Below, one piece after another: positions 14,971-19,256 of a DNA stretch of 19,256 bases. Origin of the DNA: Christensenella sp. UBA3944 (GTDB lineage Bacteria > Bacillota > Clostridia > Christensenellales > DTU072); contig DGDU01000028.1 in assembly GCA_002385605.1 (NCBI GenBank), forward strand, positions 1 to 19,256, read 5' to 3'. Made by a program: the position numbers and the translations under genes. The notes under the pieces are model-generated. The model was not told where the DNA came from. It saw only the letters and a list, made by a program, of their open reading frames with translations, and did no database searches. Every line of letters begins with the position of its first letter. Positions within the stretch are counted from its first letter, which is position 1.

Positions 14971-15590
14971 TTTTCCCCCTCCTCATCCTTTGGCGCGGGA
15001 GCCTCTCCGTTTACGGGTTTGAGCTCCCGTTTGCGTTTGAAATACCCCCAGATAATGCCGAATATGGCGGAAGCCAGGATTATATACACGATGTCTATAG
15101 GTATGACATCAAATACAGAAAGCACGGCAAGCACAAATGAAGCCGCCATTACGATATAGGCGAGGGGGGATTTGTCCACCGATTTGTACATCTTGAACAC
15201 GGCGTTAAGAATTAGCGCGGCAACCGCAGCCCTTATGCCCATAAACGCCCACTGAACATATTTGTTTACGGCAAACCTTTCGTAAACCGTGCCTATAACT
15301 GAGATAATTATAACCGAAGGGATAACCACGGCGACTGACGCCGCTAAAGCGCCCCAAAAGCCTCCTATTTTGGCGCCCACGAAGGTTGCGGTGTTTAAGG
15401 CAATAACCCCCGGGGTGGATTCGGCTATGGCGACAAGGTCTAGCATTTCCTTGTTGGTTATCCAGCCCTTTTTTTCGCAGACTTCTTTCTCGATGAGTGC
15501 TATCATTGCGTAGCCGCCGCCGAAGGTGAAAAGCCCTATCTTAAAGAATGTCCAAAAAAGCGTAAAAAAGGTTTTTATCTTATTCTTCAT
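14967..15590 (-). CDS. Chromate transporter (CHR) half, first of the pair
   Basis: 207 residues, one CHR domain: FFKIGLFTFGGGYAMIALIEKE (15-36 region), WITNKEMLDLVAIAESTPGVIALNTATFVG, and about six hydrophobic segments. The C-terminal ~25 residues are charged and probably cytoplasmic. It starts 11 bases inside the 3' end of the ttcA-like gene and its own stop overlaps the start of the second half, so the three genes are translated from one message. The two halves differ at STPGVIAL against STPGPFSI, as expected of long-diverged paralogues rather than a recent duplication. Confidence 0.93.
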   Translation of the reverse strand: MKNKIKTFFTLFWTFFKIGLFTFGGGYAMIALIEKEVCEKKGWITNKEMLDLVAIAESTPGVIALNTATFVGAKIGGFWGALAASVAVVIPSVIIISVIGTVYERFAVNKYVQWAFMGIRAAVAALILNAVFKMYKSVDKSPLAYIVMAASFVLAVLSVFDVIPIDIVYIILASAIFGIIWGYFKRKRELKPVNGEAPAPKDEEGEK

Positions 15591-16347
15591 TATTCTCCTT
15601 TTTCGTTTCGGCCTTTGCGCCCTTTTTAAGGGGGAACAGGTTGTATCTGTCGGCGTTGGTTACGGCGGCAAACATTCTGTCCTTGGCGAAGGGGATTTCC
15701 TTTTTGATTGAGTTAACAAGGTTTTTCATGTACTCGCGCTGCGACTTGTGGTTTTTGGGGCAGGGGTTGTTTACTATCGGGAGGTTGTGCCTTCTCGCCA
15801 CGCCCTTGATGTCGCCCTCCTCGGCATATATCAAGGGGCGGATGAGGGTTATATCCGAGCGGCTCATGTGCGAAACGGGCTGGAAGGTGGAGAGCCTGCC
15901 CTCGTAAATGAGTGAAAGGAGGAAGGTTTCCAATACATCCTCGCTGTTATGGGCAAGTGCCAGCTTGTTTACATTGTAGCTTTTGCACACGGCGTTAAGG
16001 GCGCCCCTTCTCATCTTGGAGCAGAGGCTGCAGGGGTTGGTTTCCTTGCGGATATCGAAAACAACCTCGCCTATGTTGGTGGGCTCGATGTGAAAGGGGA
16101 CTTCGAGCTCTTCGCAGTATCTCTTGAGCGCCTCGACCTCGGCGGGATCGGTTTCCTTAAGCCCCATATCTATCATAATCGCCCTGAGCTCGTATTTTTG
16201 GGGCGAGAACCTTTGGTACAGCTTAAGAGCGGTAAGAAGGGTAAGGCTGTCCTTCCCGCCCGATAGCCCTACCGCTATCCTGTCGCCGTCCTGAATCATT
16301 TCGAAGTCTTCTATCGCCTTGCGCACGCAGCCGAGAATCTTTCGCAT
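15580..16347 (-). CDS. ttcA: TtcA-like tRNA thiolation protein (PP-loop ATPase)
   Basis: 255 residues from the ATG at 16347. The adenylating PP-loop SGGKDS (29-34) is intact; CSLC (C106, C109) plus C196 (NNPCP) give the three cysteines that hold the 4Fe-4S cluster in TtcA, and AHNSEDVLETFLL (132-144) aligns with the family GHHxDDxxET stretch. The family 2-thiolates cytidine 32 of certain tRNAs. In Firmicutes, TtcA/TilS-like PP-loop proteins of this size occur whose tRNA target is unproven, so the symbol is provisional. An earlier in-frame ATG at 16398 lies inside the tRNA terminator and is rejected; CGGAGAG sits 8 bases before 16347. It lies downstream of a tRNA gene and overlaps the first CHR gene by 11 bases. 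Confidence 0.85.
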   Translation of the reverse strand: MRKILGCVRKAIEDFEMIQDGDRIAVGLSGGKDSLTLLTALKLYQRFSPQKYELRAIMIDMGLKETDPAEVEALKRYCEELEVPFHIEPTNIGEVVFDIRKETNPCSLCSKMRRGALNAVCKSYNVNKLALAHNSEDVLETFLLSLIYEGRLSTFQPVSHMSRSDITLIRPLIYAEEGDIKGVARRHNLPIVNNPCPKNHKSQREYMKNLVNSIKKEIPFAKDRMFAAVTNADRYNLFPLKKGAKAETKKENNEE

Positions 16348-16385
16348 AAGTTTACTCTCCGATTTGCCTTTATTTAAGTATAAAT

Positions 16386-16415
16386 AAAAAAGAGGCAAAA
16401 CACAATGTTTGCCTC
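16386..16415 (-). terminator. Terminator after tRNA-Gln
   Basis: On the minus strand GAGGC, AAAC-type arm, loop, GTTT and GCCTC form a 9-bp stem with one bulge, followed by six U (A-run at 16386-16391 on the plus strand). It separates the DUF1858/tRNA unit from the ttcA-like gene. Confidence 0.8.
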
Positions 16416-16425
16416 CTTAAAACTA

Positions 16426-16499
16426 TGGCAGGAGCAGTAAGAATCGAACTTACATCAAAGGGGTCAGAGTCCTTTGTGTTACCATTACACCATGCTCCA
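16426..16499 (-). tRNA. tRNA-Gln, anticodon CTG, CCA encoded
   Basis: 74 bases on the minus strand. Acceptor TGGAGCA pairs with TGCTCCT at six of seven positions, D-arm GTGT/ACAC with AATGGTA loop, anticodon loop CTCTGAC (T33, CTG, A37), T-arm GTAAG, TTCGATT, CTTAC, discriminator G and encoded CCA. G73 and the weak first pair are Gln features. The first acceptor pair is U1-U72 rather than the usual U1-A72, and the anticodon stem closes with A-C. It starts 12 bases after the DUF1858 stop codon, so both probably share one transcript. Confidence 0.9.
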
Positions 16500-16511
16500 G
16501 CGCTCGTGAAC

Positions 16512-16712
16512 CTATTTGTTTGCCGCTTCGTTAAGGGCCGCCACCATTTCGTCGGGGCTTACACCGTGTACGGCAGCCGCCTGCTCTATTGTCTCGCCAC
16601 GGGCGAGTGCGCAACCCAAACAGTGCATGCCGTAGTTGTAAAGAACTTCGGCCATTGCCTCTGTGTTGCCTTGTCTGAGAGCGTCCGCTATTAGCATATC
16701 CTTGGTTATCAT
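16512..16712 (-). CDS. DUF1858 / hybrid-cluster-associated redox-disulfide domain protein
   Basis: 66 residues, the whole of a DUF1858 domain (also called the hybrid-cluster-protein-associated disulfide domain). The GMHCLGCALARGETIEQAA stretch (28-46) with C31-x2-C34 is diagnostic, followed by the AVHGVSPDEMVAALN helix. The two cysteines may form a redox disulfide or bind metal; its partner is unknown, and no hybrid cluster protein gene is in this window. GGGAGG is 9 bases before the ATG and a strong promoter at 16741-16769 drives it. tRNA-Gln follows by 12 bases. Confidence 0.9.
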   Translation of the reverse strand: MITKDMLIADALRQGNTEAMAEVLYNYGMHCLGCALARGETIEQAAAVHGVSPDEMVAALNEAANK

Positions 16713-16740
16713 AGCTTTATCCTCCCGAGTCGGTATAGCT

Positions 16741-16769
16741 ATTATATAGTATTACAAAAAAATTGACAA
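16741..16769 (-). promoter_or_regulatory. Strong sigma-A promoter for DUF1858 gene and tRNA-Gln
   Basis: On the minus strand TTGTCA (16769-16764), 17-base spacer rich in T, TATAAT (16746-16741). It begins just beyond the AEC transporter stop codon (16777), where no terminator is seen. Confidence 0.82.
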
Positions 16770-16776
16770 CTATTTT

Positions 16777-17739
16777 TCAAAAGATTTTTTCCGCAAGCCC
16801 CAAAGCCAGCGGGATTGTCACGATTGCGAATAGGGTGGACATAAGCACAATCTTTGCCGCAAGCTTAACATCCTTGCCGCTCAGTGAAGAAAACATCATA
16901 AGGTTGGTCGCGATGGGCATCGCGGCGATTGCCATTACATTTAGCCTTATGGACGAAATGTCCATAAACAGATTAAGAATGAGAAGAAGGCATATCCCGA
17001 CCAGGGGCAGGGCGACAAGCTTAAGCGCCGAGGCTATGTATACCCTGTAATCGGTAATAACCTCTTTTATCTTCATCTCCGAAAACTTTATACCGAGAAG
17101 CGTCATGGCGAGAGGCCCTACCATTTCGGCAAAAACACGGAATACCCTGGCAAGCCCGGCCATAGAGCCGCCCACGCGGTTAAAGTTTAGGTTAAGTATA
17201 AAGAACGGCAGCGACACGATAAAGGAGAGCATTGCGGGATTTAAAAGCGCGTTTTTGAGCTTTATATATTTGCGCTCGCCCGTGAGAATGTAGTTGCCTA
17301 CCGTCCAGGCGCAGACATTGAATGCCACGATGGACGAGGTCGCGTATATGAGCACTAAGTTGTTGCCCGGCGCCAGCATCTGCAAAAAGGGCACACAAAG
17401 GTAGCCTATGTTGCCGTAAGCCGCCGAATAGGCAACCGTACTTCTTAGCTCGGGGTCCTTGCTCTTCAGAAATATGAGTTTTATGAGAATGGGGAAGCCC
17501 GTCATTATTACAACGGTAAGCGCCATCACAACGAGCATGTTTTTGAACACATTGAGGTCGAAATCGGTGTTAAAAAAGGCGTTGAAGGTCACGAAGGGCT
17601 GGCAGACATACAAAAGCATTATCGACAAAAAGTTGATAACATTGTCTGTGTTCTTTATAAGCTTTGCCTTGGCGATAATGAAGCCGGGTATGGCCATCGC
17701 GAGAAGCAGCAATACATTTTCGAGCGAGGTAAGAAACAT
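16777..17739 (-). CDS. AEC (auxin efflux carrier) family transporter
   Basis: 320 residues, ten predicted TM segments in two halves, normal for bacterial AEC (Mem_trans) proteins. Family marks: IPGFIIAKAKLI in the first hairpin, the broken TM4 motif AAYGNIGYLCVPFL (about 106-119, with Asn110) and MPIATNLMMFSSL in the second half, the paired discontinuous helices of the fold. Bacterial members carry carboxylates such as malate or malonate, or other organic acids; the substrate here is unknown. Its ATG overlaps the stop codon of the upstream 243-aa gene by one base (TAATG), so the two are translationally coupled and may act together. Confidence 0.92.
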   Translation of the reverse strand: MFLTSLENVLLLLAMAIPGFIIAKAKLIKNTDNVINFLSIMLLYVCQPFVTFNAFFNTDFDLNVFKNMLVVMALTVVIMTGFPILIKLIFLKSKDPELRSTVAYSAAYGNIGYLCVPFLQMLAPGNNLVLIYATSSIVAFNVCAWTVGNYILTGERKYIKLKNALLNPAMLSFIVSLPFFILNLNFNRVGGSMAGLARVFRVFAEMVGPLAMTLLGIKFSEMKIKEVITDYRVYIASALKLVALPLVGICLLLILNLFMDISSIRLNVMAIAAMPIATNLMMFSSLSGKDVKLAAKIVLMSTLFAIVTIPLALGLAEKIF

Positions 17740-18470
17740 TAATCAAGAACTCCGTATGTAAAAAGTACAAGCTTGATTTCGTCAAGCTCGCGTTTGCTCG
17801 GCTTGTAGCCGCTAAGCGTGTTCTTAAGGCCTATCCACAAAAGCTTTATGAGAAGAGGGTTGCGACCGTCCAGGACATACATCATGCCCTTAATCATGGT
17901 GAAATATTCGCGCCGCTTGTCCTCGGGGGCGGAGTTGTCGCCCGTGACGACATCGAGAAGCGCCTTAAGCCAGAATTCGCAGTCCTCCTTCGCCTTGTCA
18001 GGGAAGGTGAGGGGTTGGGGCGCCGCCTCGGCAAGCGTTTCGGTTACGGCGTCGGGCTCGCCCTTAAGCATGCGGGAGAACGCCTCGCCGTAGGGCCTTA
18101 TTACCCTGTCGCAAAAGCTTACATAGGATTCGTGGCTTGTTTCGGCGGGGAAGAGCTTTGTCACGAAGTCCACGATAGACAGCGTTTTGTTGTCAAATTC
18201 GTACAAAAGCCCCGTAACAAGGGTGATTATCTGCTTGCTGCCCTGCGGAAGCAGAAAATAGCTGCCTATGCCGTCCTTGGAAATGGCCTTTTTGTACTCG
18301 TTGGCGTAGTTTACCGAAGAAGCGCATTCCTGAAGCGTCGCCATGAGTACAGAATCGCCCGCAAGAGTTTGCAAAAATGCGGCGATTACCCTGTCCACAA
18401 GGATGAGGCGGGAGCGATAAAATTCGTCTATGCCTTCATTTAGTTTTTTTACCGCGCTTTCGATATCCAT
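17739..18470 (-). CDS. Unrecognised soluble protein coupled to the AEC transporter
   Basis: 243 residues with no recognised domain, no signal peptide and no convincing TM segment. It appears all-helical in two parts joined by an acidic/proline-containing linker (about 138-156, ...AEAAPQPLTFPD). The C-terminal part (about 185-243) has the densest hydrophobic pattern, REYFTMIKGMMYVLDGRNPLL onward being amphipathic. The stop overlaps the AEC start, so co-expression is near certain. It diverges from the Crp/Fnr gene across a 136-base gap. Upstream are two tandem TGnTATAAT boxes (18484-18499 on the plus strand), the nearer giving a leader of only about 7 bases, and there is no clear Shine-Dalgarno box. 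Function unknown. Confidence 0.82.
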   Translation of the reverse strand: MDIESAVKKLNEGIDEFYRSRLILVDRVIAAFLQTLAGDSVLMATLQECASSVNYANEYKKAISKDGIGSYFLLPQGSKQIITLVTGLLYEFDNKTLSIVDFVTKLFPAETSHESYVSFCDRVIRPYGEAFSRMLKGEPDAVTETLAEAAPQPLTFPDKAKEDCEFWLKALLDVVTGDNSAPEDKRREYFTMIKGMMYVLDGRNPLLIKLLWIGLKNTLSGYKPSKRELDEIKLVLFTYGVLD

Positions 18471-18483
18471 ATCAACCCATTAA

Positions 18484-18502
18484 ATTATAACACATTATAG
18501 CA
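18484..18502 (-). promoter_or_regulatory. Tandem extended -10 promoters of the unknown/AEC operon
   Basis: On the minus strand TGCTATAAT (TATAAT at 18499-18494) and TGTTATAAT (TATAAT at 18489-18484) lie 10 bases apart, each with the TGn extension and neither with a good -35 box. Predicted leaders are about 17 and 7 bases. Confidence 0.6.
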
Positions 18503-18520
18503 TAATACCGACAAAAAGTC

Positions 18521-18549
18521 TTGCTTTATGCGGGCTCTTGTTATATAAT
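18521..18549 (+). promoter_or_regulatory. Sigma-A promoter of the Crp/Fnr gene
   Basis: TTGCTT (18521-18526), 17-base spacer, TATAAT (18544-18549). Predicted start about 18556, inside the palindrome at 18552-18567. Confidence 0.78.
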
Positions 18550-18551
18550 TG

Positions 18552-18567
18552 TGTAGCTTAGGCTACA
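18552..18567. promoter_or_regulatory. 16-bp palindrome at the Crp/Fnr gene start site, likely autoregulatory operator
   Basis: TGTAGC, TTAG, GCTACA: a perfect 6-bp inverted repeat with a 4-base centre, the size and TGT...ACA ends typical of Crp/Fnr sites. It covers the predicted transcription start, a repressing position. Confidence 0.55.
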
Positions 18568-18606
18568 AATGATTTTAGCGCCAAAGCGCCCAACCAAGGA
18601 GAAGGT

Positions 18607-19256
18607 ATGAACATTTTACGGCTTCTTAGGAACAATGTTTTGTTCGCGGATTTCGAGGACGGCGAGATAAACGCTCTGTTCGACAGCCTCAAATCCAAAA
18701 TTGTCAAGTATCCCAAAGGCAAGATTATCCTGCAAGAGGGGAACCAAATTGAGGCCTTCGGCATCCTGCTTAACGGCTTGCTGCTCAAGTACATCACTAA
18801 GCCCAACGGCAGCCGCGAGGCAAAGGGCACCGTAAACCAGGGCGGGATGTTCGGCGAAATCGATGTCTTCTCGCAGGAAGGCGTAGCAACCTATTCGGTT
18901 GTCGCCGCCGACGAATCGTATATCCTTTATGTCGACCGCGCGTCGGTTATAAACGACGGAGCCAGGGTTTGCCCCAAGCTTCTTACCAATCTTTTTAAGT
19001 ATTTCACCAGCCGTATGAAGAGCATGAACAAGGACACAGGCTACCTTGTTATAAAGAGCATGAGGCTTAAAATCGCCAAGCTTATATACGACAAATACCT
19101 CGAGCAAGGCAACCTGAATGTCGAGATGGGCTTAAACCGCAACGAAATGGCCGAATACCTTAATGTGTCCCGCCCCTCGATGTCCCGCGAGATGATGCGT
19201 ATGCGCGACGAGGGGATAATAACCTTCCGCAAGGACAAAATCACCATAACCGACCT
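18607..19256 (+). CDS. Crp/Fnr family transcriptional regulator, 3' end cut by window edge
   Basis: 216 codons plus two bases are present with no stop; homologues of ~220-230 residues suggest only a few are missing. N-terminal cyclic-nucleotide-binding-like beta barrel (about 20-110; GNQIEAFGILLNG, QGGMFGEIDVFS), dimerisation helix (about 117-150), then a winged helix with NRNEMAEYLNVSRPSMSREM (178-197) as the helix-turn-helix. The barrel lacks the cAMP-contact Arg pattern of Crp, and the only cysteine visible is C122, so there is no Fnr-type 4Fe-4S cluster; the ligand is unknown. AAGGAG precedes the ATG by about 7 bases. It is divergent from the unknown/AEC operon and preceded by a palindrome at its start site, implying autoregulation and possible control of its neighbour. 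Confidence 0.93.
   Translation, partial: MNILRLLRNNVLFADFEDGEINALFDSLKSKIVKYPKGKIILQEGNQIEAFGILLNGLLLKYITKPNGSREAKGTVNQGGMFGEIDVFSQEGVATYSVVAADESYILYVDRASVINDGARVCPKLLTNLFKYFTSRMKSMNKDTGYLVIKSMRLKIAKLIYDKYLEQGNLNVEMGLNRNEMAEYLNVSRPSMSREMMRMRDEGIITFRKDKITITD

Noticed and set aside
16348..16398. Upstream ATG for the TtcA-like protein
   Set aside because: It falls in the tRNA terminator region; CGGAGAG supports ATG 16347.
1..19256. CRISPR arrays, rRNA, prophage or toxin-antitoxin modules
   Set aside because: No regularly spaced direct repeats, rRNA-like stretches, integrase or small paired toxin genes were seen on either strand.

Overview
The window looks like chromosomal sequence from an uncultured, probably endospore-forming Gram-positive anaerobe of the Clostridia. 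Supports are a SpoIIQ-like M23 peptidase with a sigma-F-like promoter, AGGAGG-type ribosome binding sites, sigma-A-type promoters (several with TGn extended -10 boxes), a DUF1858 CxxC redox protein and frequent ATA/AGG codons. No phage, CRISPR or toxin module is visible and most genes are housekeeping or transport. The first 19 bases are the Nextera transposon mosaic end, so the left edge is a library artefact and the contig probably comes from shotgun (meta)genomics.

Layout. (1) 20-1798, minus strand: pyrB and pyrC (pyrC cut by the adapter). (2) 1799-2112: intergenic region with a 125-bp MITE-like element (11-bp terminal inverted repeats, 5-bp target duplication) that appears to carry the pyr promoter, and a plus-strand promoter placed so that the next mRNA would be almost leaderless. 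(3) 2113-6838, plus strand: an unrecognised membrane-anchored helical protein, a MacB/LolD-type ABC ATPase and a large FtsX-type permease in one operon. (4) 6990-11195, plus strand: PlsC-like acyltransferase with a zinc ribbon, tyrS, a YigZ/IMPACT protein and ilvE, bounded by terminators at both ends. (5) 11294-11914: recX with a promoter that predicts a leaderless mRNA. (6) 12010-13560: sodium:solute symporter with its own promoter and terminator. (7) 13716-14369: SpoIIQ-like protein, converging with a 1-bp gap on the minus-strand group. (8) Minus strand, reading right to left: an unknown 243-aa protein and an AEC transporter (18470-16777), then a strong promoter feeding a DUF1858 protein and tRNA-Gln(CTG) with a terminator, then a TtcA-like protein and two chromate-transporter halves (16347-14371). 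(9) 18607-end, plus strand: a Crp/Fnr regulator, nearly complete, with a 16-bp palindrome at its predicted transcription start.

How the genes connect: pyrBC perform steps 2 and 3 of UMP synthesis. The plsC-tyrS-yigZ-ilvE group joins lipid synthesis, translation and branched-chain amino acid metabolism without an obvious common pathway. The helical protein/ABC/FtsX operon is the best candidate for an undescribed system, probably an envelope exporter or mechanotransmission complex with a lineage-specific partner. The Crp/Fnr gene diverges from the unknown/AEC pair and could regulate it. All functions are inferred by reading motifs; no database search was run.
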